Shown: positions 36,201 to 47,827, counted from the first letter of the stretch. The stretch: 64,000 nt of DNA from Mixophyes australis (GCA_036250195.1 JAVHZZ010000005.1:132085199-132149198); one strand, 5' to 3'. Notes: generated by a model from the letters alone, not told the origin. Numbers and translations are program-made.

Positions 36201-37140
36201 GGTCAGAATCTGACACAAATCCATACAGGCTGACATATTGTATATATTTGCCCTGGTTTGGCCGATTCAGAGCATGTTGATTTATAAAAACACTACTGGA
36301 TAGTGCAGTTTTTGACACAAAAGAGCTCTTGGACATCCAACTCTAGTCGATGTAGATTATGCGTTGTCTACTTACTCGGATAACAGTGTGTGGCTCTTTT
36401 GCAGAGGTAATAATTCCCAATCCTCCCTGTGTATTATATTTCACAACATTATTATCCAGACACACAGCACACAGCTCACACAACACTACAGCCTTAGCTT
36501 GTTCACTAAAATAATGGCCTACTGCAATAAGGACAGGAATGACCATTGATCTAAGTGGTTTGCTTAAGGGCTGGCGATGTGACAGCCACTAAATTTGTAC
36601 ATAAACATAACGGTACCTACTTGAACTTACCATTCATGACCGTGTTACATACGTAGATTGATTTAAACTAGTCCATTTGTTGCATTTGAGCCTATGAATT
36701 TTTGCATGTTTTTGACCGGTTACATATGAAAAAAGCTAAATATCCTTGACTGGAGGAATTTGGCGACCTAGAAAGGAACACTGTAGTAGTTATATGCTTG
36801 GTTTGCAACCATTTACTCACACAAAGAGACACTGCAACCGGGATCAACTATGTGTGTTTTTGGTAGCCATTACCCAGTATGAGTTTAGTTTAAGATGCTC
36901 CTATTATGGCTGGCATCCACATGACGATAGTTTAAATGTCATAGATTTCAATTCCAGAATAGTGATGTACATGTGTGCTAAAATTTAGAGCTTTACTCTG
37001 CAGATCCCAGCCATGTTTACATTAAATATTAAACATTGTGTGGACTATGGAGACATTAAGTTCAGGCATGGATGCTTTGTCAGCTACGACACCGCTAAAT
37101 AGTTAGTGGTTAAAAACTGAACTTTAGAGATAGACATAAG
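33280..37140. other. AT-rich DNA between the two Harbinger genes
   Basis: About 3.9 kb without a supportable gene. A (gt)n tract is at 35502-35520. It may be Harbinger interior, but I see no motif that proves it. Confidence 0.45.
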
Positions 37141-37546
37141 GGTCCAGATTCATTCTGGATCTTAACTTGAGACACTTCTTATTTTAGTCTCCTGTTCAAA
37201 ACCATGGGCTTGAATCATTAAGGATCTTAAATGAAGATGTATCTTTTTTTTAAGTGTCCTGGACAAAACCATATTACAATGCAAGGGCTTCAAAATAGTT
37301 TTCGGTTTTGCACATAAGTTAATACTGACTGTTTTTTCATATAGCATACAAATACTTGATAGCTTATTTGTACACCGAAATTTCAAGTTGATATTTGTGT
37401 GCTACATGAAAAAACAGTCAGTATTTAAAATGTGTGCCTAAGCAAACACTATTTTGCTGCACTTACATTGTAACATGGTTTTGGACAGGAGAGTGAAATA
37501 AAAAGTGTCTCAAGTTTAGATCCTTCATGATTCAGGGCGTTAGGCT
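37141..37546. mobile_element. Palindromic MITE with long inverted ends
   Basis: The left arm (ggatcttaacttgagacact...ctcctgttcaaaaccatg) is mirrored at the right end (catggttttggacaggag...agtgtctcaagtttagatcc). Inside is a second inverted pair (tactgactgttttttcatat and atgaaaaaacagtcagtatt). The outer ends contain ccagattcattctgg and catgattcagggc, loosely like Harbinger termini. There is no coding capacity and no clear target duplication. Confidence 0.6.
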
Positions 37547-38109
37547 AGATATAAACTTTCCATTTGACAAATAAATATCTTGTCAGACACAGTTACCAAA
37601 GAAAAGTAAGGAATGTAGACTCAGTGTTGTGAGTTAACAATGTCATTAGACTTAATAAAAGTATAGAAAGCAAAAAAAAAACCTAAAATATGCTAGCCCA
37701 AATTTACAGAAACATAGTTTTAGTATGAATGGTAAATTTATTTACAAAATAAAAATTGTTGTTAATATTCACAACATTAACAAAGGAAAAAATAAAATGA
37801 ATAAATAAATATAAAAAAATATAATTTTTTCCTTATTTTTTTAACCAGTATAGATTCTTTAAGGTGGCTTTGACTTTGGGTTACCCATGATGTACAGGAG
37901 TCAGAGTAACCAGCCAAACTTGCAAGGGGAACAGATTGTGTCTGACGCTGTGAAGGTGCAGGGTCATTGCCAGGGGGGGGGGGGAGTGGGAAGGACAGGG
38001 AGGTGGGTAGGGGCCAAGTCAGGGGGGATGACAGGGGGCAGGCCAAGGGGGGTGGCATAAGCAGTGGCAAAGGACATACAATAAAGCTTGGCTAGTGTTG
38101 GGTCAAGGA

Positions 38110-38475
38110 GGGGGGAGCCAACAGACGGACCAGGGAGGTAGGAGCCAACAGACATACCAGGGAGGGAGGAGCCAACAGACGGACCAGGGAGGGAGGAGCC
38201 AACAGACGGACCAGGTAGGGAGGAGCCAACAGACGGACCAGGGAGGGAGGAGCCAACAGACGGACCAGGGAGGGAGGAGCAAACAGACGGACCAGGGAGG
38301 GAGGAGCCAACAGACACACCAGGGAGGGAGGAGTCAACAGACACACCAGGGAGGGAGGAGTCAACAGACACACCAGGGAGGGAGGAGTCAACAGACACAC
38401 CAGGAAGGGAGGAGTCAACAGACACACCAGGGAGGGAGGAGTCAACAGACACACCAGGGAGGGAGGAAGGAACAA
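38110..38475 (-). repeat. 27-bp coding minisatellite (SSLPGVSVD repeats)
   Basis: Thirteen units on the minus strand. The first six end VSVD or VSVG; most later ones read PSVG. All are multiples of 3, so the frame is preserved through the whole array. Confidence 0.93.
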
Positions 38476-39469
38476 ACAACTCAGGTTGGGGGATGGTGAA
38501 AGAATAATCTGAACTTGGTGAAGGGAATGTGCCGGAGGTACGTTGGGAGTGGGCATGCACGAGCTCACCCAGGAGTGTTGCTATGGTAGACATTGTGGTG
38601 TTTAGAGTATCCCTTTTGCTGTTGTGTGTGCTCATCAAAGTGGAGAGTGTGTTATTGAGAGTAGTGAGTTGTTGGTCCATGCGGTGTACAGTGCTCGCTA
38701 TTTGTGCCAGGTGAATGTTCTGTCATACAGTGGCATCTTCAAATCTTTGGGATGTGAGTGAGAGTGTCTGCACCCTTACACATTCAGCCGGATCCAGCTG
38801 AGGCTCATCCACATCACGGGCAACTTGCTCCGGCACCTGTGGAGCAGGCTGCTGTTCAGAATCTGTGGACAGAGAAAAAGAAACAATAAGATATTATATC
38901 CAAACAGTAACGTTAAAGATTTTATTTGTACTAATATTTAGCAACGCGTGATGTAGCATTGGTAAACTGTAAGCTTACTTGGAATTTACTAACAGCCCTT
39001 GACAGTCCACAAAAGCAGACATTGGCACTTATGGTGCAACCTTTTTCTAAACGAACAACATATAGAGACATTTTGTCTTCAGTGTGTACATTTCATTTCC
39101 TACTATCTGCTAGGCAAACACATTGTGCCATTAAAGTTTGACATCAGACACATCCTGAGAGTTGACACATGTGCAGATACAGACACAAACATTAACAGAC
39201 ATTAAATAATGAAACTCATCATGTACCTAGTGGAGCCAGAGCTGGATTAAGGCTTCGGGGGGCCCGGGGCACTTAAGACAGGGGGGCCCCTAAGATCTAA
39301 AATTAAGGGCATAGTGACACATCCTGCATTACATCACCTACAGCCCACAGTATGACACTTACAGCTCTCCCAGAGGGCTCGCTTAGGTTGTCTGCATAAG
39401 AAAAATCATTGCTTCCACAAACTAAAATACTGTACATTAAAACAATCATCAAAACACCACATTAAAATG

Positions 39470-39660
39470 GGTATTGACACCACACATTAAAACTAGCAAT
39501 GATATCACACATTAAAAATACCATTGATAATGTACACTAAAACTAGCAATGATACCGCACGCTAAAACTAGCAATGATACCGCACTTTAAAAATAAAATT
39601 TATAATGCACATTAAAACTAGCAATTATACCGCAAATTAAAATACCATTGATAATGCATC
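39470..39660. repeat. Short AT-rich repeats inside the hAT element
   Basis: Four or five degenerate units of cattaaaactagcaatgata and aaataccattgataatg. Confidence 0.7.
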
Positions 39661-40214
39661 ACTGGGCATGGCCAGGCCACCCTCCTACAGACAAAAAAAC
39701 TGCATTGTTGTGTACACCATTGAACGGTCACCAAAAATTGGGATTGTCCCACTAGAATGACAACATTTCACAGACTTTGCTGTTCTCTCCTACCTGTTCT
39801 TCTCACTTTCACCACCTGTGCTGCAGGTTTCTTTAGTTGCGGCTTGGCTGGATCCTGGAATGGTAGGGGCCCTATTTGGAAAAAAAAATGGGTACATTTA
39901 GAAAATGACAGCCACCCCCGGCGTTAAATCAGTATCACCCATGATTAATAATTAGGCCTTCCTCAGGCCCCAGCATTAAAATAATAGTATTCACATTTAA
40001 TAAATAAACCTATTTCCCTCCCTACAAACAGCCTCAGCAATAAATTAATAGTATTTACATTTCAGAAATATACCTATTTCCCGCAACCGTCACTGCCATT
40101 AAATAATTCATAGGCACATTTAATAAAGGGACCTCATTCTCCCCAAACCACCCCCACATTCAGTAGCGCCCAAACCACCCTATCTTAAATTAATTGTCCC
40201 CACTATTGTGTCTC

Positions 40215-40790
40215 CCCCCCTTTTTCTCATGCTGTGCCTCTCCCCCTTTTTCCTTACTGTGCCTCTCTTCTCCCCCTTTTTCCCCATAGTGTGCCTCTCC
40301 TCTTCCCCTTTTTCCTCCATACTGTGCCTCAATTCTCCCCCTTTTTCCTCCATACTGTGCCTCTCTTCTCCCCCTTTTTCCTCCATACTGTGCCTCTTCT
40401 CCCCTTTTTACCTCCATACTGTGCCTCTCTTCTCCCCCTTTTTCCTCCATACTGTGCCTCTCTTCTCCCCCCTTTTTCCTCCATACTGTGCCTCTCTTCT
40501 CCCCCTCTTTCCTCCATACTGTGCCTCTCTTCTCCCCCTTTTACCTCCATACTGTGCCTCTTCTCCCCTTTTTACCTCCATACTGTGCCTCTCTTCTCCC
40601 CCTTTTTCCTCCATACTGTGCCTCTCTTCTCCCCCTTTTTCCTCCATACTGTGCCTCTCTTCTCCCCCTCTTTCCTCCATACTGTGCCTCTCTTCTCCCC
40701 CTTTTACCTCCATACTGTGCCTCTCTTCTTCCCTATTTCCTCCATACTGTGCCTCTCTTCTTTCCTATTTCCTCCATAGTGCCTTTCTGC
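40215..40790. repeat. CT-rich minisatellite, about 30-36 bp
   Basis: About 17 units of tcctccatactgtgcctctc followed by ttctcccccttt. Long frames across it in several registers are low-complexity artefacts. Confidence 0.93.
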
Positions 40791-41842
40791 GTTATTCCCT
40801 TTTTTTTTTTACTTACCTTTCTGTTAGCTTCATTCTTCTCCTCTCTTCTGTCTTCTTTTTTCTTTCCTGGTCCTCTCCGCGCTGCTCCTCACTGAAGGAC
40901 AGGCGTGACTTGATGACGTCACGCCTGTCATTCAGTATCAACAGTGCAGAGAGGAGGGAGGAGGAGGGACGCCAGCGCCGCGGTGAGGTGAGTAGTGTAT
41001 CTTTTTTTTTTTTCTACTACCTGGCTCCCCCCACCAACGAAGGGAGCCCCGAACCCCCCCCCCCCCTCCCCCCTCCTCCCGTCGGCGCCGCCACCGCCGC
41101 CGTTAAAAAAAAAAAAAAAAGAGTTACTAAATGTTTTAAAACAATCAGTACAAGTTATGCGCGCGGCGGCGGGGGGCCCTCGGAGAGAGGGGGGCCCGGG
41201 GCACGTGCCCCCTGTGCCCCCCCCTTAATCCGGCTATGAGTGGAGCGTGCTCTCCTGTTTGGGGTGGGCTATAGCCAGTGTCTATGTCACCCATCCCAAC
41301 AATTTCCACAAGAGCAATTGGTTCCCTTGCACGCTCCTCTAGGGGTGTTAACGTAATATCCTGGGGAGGACCCCCACCAGTCCCTTGGGCATGTTTGTGC
41401 AGCCGCACTAGTTTGGCTTTCAGGCGCCCTTTATAGTCTGCCCATCTGTGCAAATGACAAGATTATGCTGTGAAAAAGCAGCTTACAAACAAAAATTCAC
41501 TGTGTACTTTTGCTATTCACACCAAATTTATAAACAAATACACTGAAAAATGTGTGGGCCTTTTCCAGCGTGAATAATGTTGAAAAATGAACATGTTAAT
41601 GTGACCAAGGCCCATGCTGATTTTTTCATTCAACTAAGGACCTGATAGAGAAATGCTTTACAGACACAAGGTGGTTGAAGCTCACGCCGTGTTTAACTTT
41701 ATTCCTTTATAGATTTTCCAGACTTACCTCCTGTTTTGGAACTGGCTGCCTCCTGTACATTGGACTTTGGGTGTATTTATCCTGCCTAGTGACTGTATAC
41801 AGAATAGGGTTACACGCCCCCTTTTATGTGGTATCTGTTGTT

Positions 41843-41845
<3 letters not shown>

Positions 41846-41875
<30 letters not shown>
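41846..41875. repeat. (TA)n microsatellite
   Basis: Fifteen AT dinucleotides within the first intron of the Myb-like gene. Confidence 0.95.
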
Positions 41876-41880
<5 letters not shown>

Positions 41881-42590
41881 TACACAGTCATGCAACCTAA
41901 ATAGGGCTTTAGGACAAGCATTTGATTAGTACCGTTCCTGTACTTTCTGCGTTTGACGCATGTAGGGTGAGATGTCATTGATAGTGCCAGTAATTTCTTG
42001 CCATTTTCGCTGCCACTCATGCCCTGTGAGCTGGTGGTCGTCCGAATGAAAATGCTGGATCACTTGCTCCACAAATACTTCCAGCTCCTCTATTGTAAAG
42101 TTGTGTTTCCAGCGGATTGGCAGTCCTGGGGCCTGTTCGGAACTGGGGCCTGCATCAGACATATTGCTATTGAAAAGAAAAGGAGTGTATTTATTGGCAA
42201 TGCAAACAGTCAGGTGCAATTAAAGATTGTAAGCCCATCCACCCCCTTAAAGGTAGCATTTAGCAAACTGCAACCTATGTATCAAGCACATGCCCCTTAA
42301 TCTAATAAACATTGTTGGTTCAATATATAACCAACAGTCACTTAGCCCACTGTTTTTTACATCATTGGCCTACAATAACTACTTCAACATTCTGCTAATA
42401 CTACCACTCTCCACTTTCAATTTTATAACATTGTTTATCACATTGTCAACACAGTAAAGTCACATATCTCCCATTCTAAATCCTGAGTGGAAACCCAAGA
42501 TTGTGTTTTCAAATGTAACGTGATTGTCAAATACAGCCACCACCAGCATTAATAGTGTAGACTTAAAAGGTGTAACTTTTACAATTCAAC

Positions 42591-43209
42591 TGTTACGAGC
42601 CGCGGTGGTGCCCAGCCGCCGCGACTCTCCTACCTCCGTCCCGGCCGTCGCTATGGCGACCGGGACGTCACTTCGGGGGGCTTGCCTGCCATTGCCGTGG
42701 CAACGAATGGACGCTCCTCTCTTCAGCGCCGCGTCCCGGCATTGCAGGGCGCTAATTTGAACAGCTGGATGTATTAGAGAGCTGGGCTCTCATTGGTCTG
42801 CTTCAGTATTTAGGGCAGTATTTATAGCTTCTGCACTCCAGTCTGCTGACCTGCTTGTTCCTGTTCCTGTCTTCTGAACCTTCTGATTTCCCGTGTATAT
42901 GACCCTTGGCTTTGAATTGGACTTCGCTTGTGTTTCCTGTGACCCTGATCCCTGGCCTGTTTACCGTTTCTGCTATCCGCCTGTGACCCCTGACCTCGGC
43001 TTGTTTACTGGTACTGTTGTCTGCTGCCGGCCCTTGACCTCTGCGTGGACCTCACTCCGCTTGCCTGGGTTCTCCCCAGCCGGTACACACTTCACGACCC
43101 TCTGTCAGTCTGCGGCCCAGTCTGTCCCCACTATCAGGGGCTCCAGTGAACACCTGATTGGCAGAGTAGATTCCGGGTTGTGTTGTGCCGGCTGGAGGGG
43201 TTCCTAACA
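42591..43209 (+). repeat. 5' LTR of the gypsy element (619 bp)
   Basis: Begins tgttacgagccgcgg, ends ggttcctaaca. A TATA-like tatttatag near 42818 follows a cattgg box near 42791, consistent with a retrotransposon promoter. Confidence 0.85.
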
Positions 43210-43243
43210 TTATAACCGGCCCACACACGGAAACGAGGTTGGA

Positions 43244-44099
43244 ATGGATGCAAGCGGATCCACACCGTCTCCGGCACAAGCCCTAGCAGGCCATGTTGAG
43301 TCCTTGTATCAAATGATCCAGGGATTGGCTGAGCGTTTGTCCGTTCAAGAAGAAGCCGCAAAAACTTCACAACCCACTCCGAGTTCCACCTGTGAACCTA
43401 AGATGAATTTGCCGGATCGGTTCTCTGGAAATAGATCCCTGTTTCGGAATTTCAGGGAGAGCTGCAACCTCTATTTCCGGTTGAGACCCCGCTCCTCCGG
43501 TTCAGAGCAACAAAGAGTCGGGATTATCATTTCCCTCCTACAAGGTGACCCCCACTCCTGGGCCTTTTTTTTGCCACAGACCAGTCCTGCCATGCAGTCC
43601 ATAGACGCTTTCTTTGAGGCATTAGGTCTACTATATGATGACCCGGATCGAATGGCCTCCGCGGAAGCTCATCTACGGGCCTTGAAACAAGGCCGGCGGT
43701 CGGCAGAGGAATACTGTGCTGAATTCCGTAGATGGTCACCTGATAGTGGATGGAATGACCCCGCCTTACGTAGTCAGTTCCGTCTCGGCCTGTCGGAACA
43801 GATTAAAGACTCTTTGGTGCAATACCCGTCTCCTACCTCTCTGGAGGATCTGATGCACCTGTCCATTAAAATCGACAGGAGATTTAAAGAGCGGAAAACC
43901 GAAAAAGGAGGTATCTTCACCTCCATCCGCCTTCATTCCTGTTTCCACGGATGGTGAGGAGCCTATGCAATTAGGAGCATATCGTCTCTCCCCTGAGGAA
44001 AGAGACAGGAGACGATCACAAGGCCTATGTCTCTATTGTGGCACTAAGGGCCATTTCTCCCGTTCCTGCCCTAATAAGCCGGGAAAAGAGCATGCCTAG
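43244..44099 (+). pseudogene. gypsy gag (capsid / nucleocapsid), frameshifted
   Basis: The capsid part starts at ATG 43244 and includes LPDRFSGNRSLFRNF and a helical region typical of gypsy capsids (EEYCAEFRRWSPDSGWND). The frame ends at 43957 after a one-base shift near 43905-43915. In the neighbouring frame the nucleocapsid zinc knuckle follows at 44028-44075: [14 protein letters not shown], a C-x2-C-x4-H-x4-C pattern, ending at a TAG (44097-44099). The protein would package the element RNA in cytoplasmic particles. Confidence 0.85.
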
Positions 44100-44109
44100 G
44101 GAACGAGGG

Positions 44110-47100
44110 GAATGTTCACCTAGGTCTGCAAATTGTTTCCTCAAAAAATGCTGTGTTAATTCCTGCACAACTCACGTCTAGTGCCGGTTCGGTGAACCTG
44201 TCGGCCTTCATTGACAGTGGAGCTGCGGGTAACTTCCTTGACATCGAGTTTGCCTGCTCTGCTAGGATTCCGCAGACTAAACTCCAATCTGCCATCACGG
44301 TATGTGGCTTAGATGGAAGTCCATTGCCAGGTGGCAAGATTACCTGGGAGACCCCGCCACAACAGTTGAACATTGGCGCTCTCCACTCTGAGTCCATAGT
44401 CTTCCTCCTTATCGAATGTCCATCAGTTCCTTTGATTCTGGGCCACCCCTGGCTATCCCGCCATAACCCTGTCATGGATTGGGTAAAAGGAGAAATTGTC
44501 CAGTGGAGCCCTCATTGTACACAGTCTTGCCTGACACTACCTCTGCGTGTGATTCAGCCTATTCTGGAGCAGCTTCCGTCACAGTATCATGACTTCTGGG
44601 ATGTTTTCTCCAAAAAGGCTGCTGACACTCTACCACCGCACCGGGATTTCGACTGTGCCATTGAGCTCATTCCGGGTGCTAAATTACCAAAGGGACGCTT
44701 GTACTCTCTCTCCGGTCCAGAGACCAAATCCATGCAAGAGTATATTGACGAAATACTTGAGAAAGGCTTCATCAGGCCATCCAAGTCCCCAGTAGGAGCA
44801 GGGTGCTTCTTTGTATCCAAGAAGGACGGTGGACTCAGACCCTGTATCGATTACCGAGGGCTGAATCTTATTATGGATAAGAACCCCTTCCTCTCATCTC
44901 TGTACTTTTTGACCAATTGAGAGGGGCAACTATCTTCACAAAAATTGATCTTCGTGGTGCCTATAACCTCATACGTATTAGAGCAGGTGATGAGTTGAAA
45001 ACGGCATTCAGCACGCTCTCGGGCCACTACAAATATCTGGTCATGCCGTTTGGCCTTAGTAATGCCCCTGCATTATTCCAGGATTTGATTAATGAGGTGT
45101 TACGTGAGTTTCTGGGACACTTTGTTGTTGTCTACCTGGATGACATCCTCATATATTCAGATTCGTTGTCGGTGCACCAGGATCATGTCAGACAAGTCCT
45201 ACAGAAATTGCGGGAACATCATCTCTACGCTAAACTCGAGAAATGGGAGTTCGAGGTCCAGAAGGTATCCTTCCTAGGCTATATAATCTCCTCAGAAGGT
45301 TTCTCTATGGACCCAACCAAGGTCCAAGCAATCCTGCTGAATAACCTCAAGGCGGTCCAGAGATTCCTTGGATTCGCCAATTATTACAGGAGATTTATTG
45401 GCGGCTTTGCTGATATCGTGGTTCCTATCGTCACCTTAACCCGCAAGGGAAGTGATCCAGCTGTTTGGACACCACAGGCAATAACTGCATTTGAAACCCT
45501 GAAGAAAGCTTTTGTGTCTGCTCAGGTCCTCAGACACCCGGATCCATTTATTCTTGAAGTAGATGCCTCAGACGTCGGTCCTGGGGCCATTTTGTCACAA
45601 AAAGATCCCCAGACCCACCGCTTACATCCATGTGCTTTTTTTTTCCTGTCAGTTCTCTTCAGTGGAAACCAACTATGATGTGGGAAATGGAGAACCGTTG
45701 GCAATTAAATGGGCCTTTGAGGAATGGCGACACTGGTTGGAAGGCGCTGCGCACCAGATTTCCGTTATAACGGTTCATAAGAATCTGCAGTATATACAGT
45801 CAGCCAAACGACTGAACCTCCGGCAGGCTCGTTGGTCGCTGTTCTTCACTCGGTTTAACTTTATTATCACCTACCGTTCTGGTTCTAAAAATATCCAAGC
45901 AGACGCCCTGTCCAGAAGTTTCCTGACACATCATGCTCCAGTTACTAGCCCAGAGCCTATTGTTCCCATATCCGTGATTCATGCTGGGTTAACCCAAGAC
46001 CTAAGCTGCACCTTACAAAGATTTCAAAAATTGGCTCCTGGTAATACTCCAGTAGGATGCTTTTTTGTCCCAGTGCATCTAAAGAAGGCAGTCCTTGCGG
46101 ATGCACACAATAATCAGACTGCTGGACATCCTGGAATCTTCAAAACTTTGGAAATTCTTTCCCGTACGGTTTGGTGGCCATCTTTGTCTGCTGACATCAA
46201 GGATCATGTCTTGTCTTGTGAGGTTTGTGCCAGAAACAAAGTTCCCAGGACTCGTCCGGTAGGCCAGTTGGTTCCTTTGGCCATTCCTGCAAAACCATGG
46301 ACACACTTGTCCATGGACATTATAGTGGATCTGCCATTTTATACAGGACACAATATCATTTGGGTCGTGGTAGACCGGTTTAGTAAGATGTCTCATTTCA
46401 TTCCGTTAACCAGACTCCCTTCTGCTCGAGATTTGGCCGTCTTATTTATTCAACACATTTTCCGGCTCCATGGACTTCCTACTGACATCGTCTCTGATCG
46501 GGGGTCTCAGTTCATAGCACTGTTCTGGAAATCCTTCTGTACCCTTCTCGGAATCAAGTTCAGCTTGTCATCCGCATATCACCCTCAGTCAAATGGGCAA
46601 ACCAAGAGGGTTAACAAGTCCTTGGAGAAGTTTTTACATTGCTACACATCAGAGTTCCATGACAACTGGTCCTCCTTGTTACCCTGGGCGGAATTTGTCT
46701 ACAATAATTCCTGTCACTCATCCACTAAAACCTCTCCGTTTTTTTTGCAATTATGGTTTTCACCCCAGATCTAACTCTTTATACTCACTCAAGTCCGTTG
46801 GTACCCAGGAGATCCGCTCCACTACCAGGGATCTCAGAGTTATCTGGAAGAAGGACCAGTCGTCATTAAGACAAGCCTCATTTGTGGCAAAAAAAATTCG
46901 GACCGCCATCGTACCATCTGCTCCCTCAAGGTGGGCCAGAAAGTTTGGTTGTCTACAAAAAATATCAGGCGTAGACAGCCTTGCAAGAAGTTGGGCCCTA
47001 AGTTCATCGGACCATTTTCTATCGTCAAGCAGGTTAATTCTGTTGCGTTTAGGCTAAAAATTCCGAGCTCCTTAAGAATCCCCAACACATTCCATTGTTC

Positions 47101-47370
47101 GCTGTTCAAACCGGTACTATATCCTAGCCAAACTCAGTCTTCAAGTGTGCCTAGGGGAAATTCAAGCAAACCACTAAGATACGTGGTCCAAAGGATCCTG
47201 GATTCTAAAAAAGTACAAGGGCAGGTGCACTTCCTGGTGCAATGGAGGAACCGCAGATTAGAAGAGCGGTCTTGGGTTCCGCGGAAACAACTCCATGCCC
47301 CAAAAAAACTGAAGGAGTTCTTCAAAAAATTCCCTAGAAAAGCGGGATGTCGGGGTGCCTTGACCCCTCC
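44110..47370 (+). pseudogene. gypsy pol (protease, RT, RNase H, integrase, chromodomain), frameshifted
   Basis: The protease motif FIDSGAAG is near 44210. Reverse transcriptase: KGRLYSLSGPE, KKDGGLRPCIDYRGLN, then after a shift near 44888 FTKIDLRGAYNLI and the catalytic YLDD near 45138. RNase H begins LEVDASDVGPGAIL near 45560 and is interrupted by a shift in the T-run at 45638-45648. Integrase has the His/Cys zinc region (GHPGIFK...CEVCARNK), MDIIVDLP and VSDRGSQF with both Asp residues, but reads GQTKRVN where a Glu is expected. Further shifts lie in the T-run at 46738-46747 and near 46920. A GPF-type module (LGPKFIGPFSIV) and a chromodomain-like segment (YVVQRILDSKKV, FLVQWRNR) close the gene. 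Confidence 0.9.
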
Positions 47371-47373
47371 TCA

Positions 47374-47403
47374 AGGGGGGGGGGGGGTACTGTTACGAGC
47401 CGC
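47374..47403 (+). other. Polypurine tract and residual 3' LTR
   Basis: Run of G (47375-47387), gtac, then tgttacgagccgc, identical to the first 13 bases of the 5' LTR. The rest of the LTR is missing. Confidence 0.85.
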
Positions 47404-47827
47404 TAACTGTTATGTGACCTAACCTTAAAAACATATTGGAGTGGCAGATGTGTTGTTATTATTGCCCAAACATTTAAAAGGGAGGTTTGAAAACCCAAAC
47501 ACCTTAGCGTTTTTACAAATTATTTGAAGGTCCCATAAGGTGCAAACAGATTACCTACTGTACTATATATAGCTAATCAATCATTAACTAACTGGCTATT
47601 TAAATGTGAGGTAGTCCCAAAAAAGGGTGATTTCCAAAGTATACTCATCATCCAAAGTATTTGAGATCCCGCCACTAATTCAGTGGCCCTGTACAGACGA
47701 ACTAATTCACATCATTAGCAGCCTCATAGGAGTTTGCAGACTAACATTCCCTAACATTTCAACACAGACTACTGGCAATTTGTACAAAATCCAAATTACC
47801 CGACCAGTAGTATGTTTGGGGAGTGTG
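47404..47827. other. Flanking DNA between two insertions
   Basis: About 420 bp, AT-rich, no gene. It resumes the sequence interrupted at 42590 (tcaac before, taactgttatg after). Confidence 0.5.

Larger units (their letters stand above)
39237..41238. mobile_element. Non-autonomous hAT-type element (2002 bp) in the Myb-like gene
   Basis: A perfect 8-bp duplication agtggagc (39229-39236 and 41239-41246) flanks termini cagagctggattaagg and, inverted, catagccggattaagg. Both ends carry ggggggcccggggcac. The interior has a stretch of attaaaactagcaatgatac repeats (39470-39660), a CT-rich minisatellite and a tgacgtca-centred hairpin (40893-40935). There is no coding capacity. Insertion is within exon 2 of the Harbinger accessory gene. 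Confidence 0.92.
37964..42162 (-). pseudogene. Harbinger Myb/SANT-like accessory gene, three exons, disrupted
   Basis: Exon 1 (41933-42162) begins MSDAGPSSEQ at the ATG and holds the Myb/SANT-like helix region (FTIEELEVFVEQVIQ, WQRKWQEI). Exon 2 runs from 41445 to 41239 and resumes at 39236-39227 after a transposon insertion. Exon 3 starts at 38862. The joins are in frame: QER/WADYKG and PL/DSEQQ, with gt and ag borders. Proteins of this type bind the transposon ends and help the nuclease enter the nucleus. Exon 3 has a stop (TGA after RFEDATV, near 38727), then a coiled-coil-like stretch (MDQQLTTLNNTLSTLMS), thirteen SSLPGVSVD-type repeats and a Pro-rich end. The 2-kb insertion and the stop make it a pseudogene in this copy. 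It is convergent with the nuclease, as usual for Harbinger. Confidence 0.85.
42591..47403 (+). mobile_element. Ty3/gypsy LTR retrotransposon with chromodomain, decayed
   Basis: The 5' LTR, gag, and a pol with protease, reverse transcriptase, RNase H, integrase and a C-terminal chromodomain occur in the order typical of chromodomain-bearing Ty3/gypsy elements. There is no envelope gene. The right end has a polypurine tract (aaggggggggggggtac, up to 47390) and then only 13 bp of 3' LTR. Several frameshifts and a substituted integrase residue make it inactive. Confidence 0.92.

Noticed and set aside
38095..38499. 134-codon plus-strand frame (Gly/Arg/Gln repeats)
   Set aside because: Antisense of the 27-bp coding repeats of the Myb-like gene.
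40208..41239. 343-codon Pro/Leu/Ser-rich plus-strand frame
   Set aside because: Translation of the CT-rich minisatellite and G/C-rich end of a non-autonomous hAT; no homology to a protein family.
42893..43207. 104-codon frame in the gypsy 5' LTR
   Set aside because: LTR sequence; no domain and located in the promoter/leader region.
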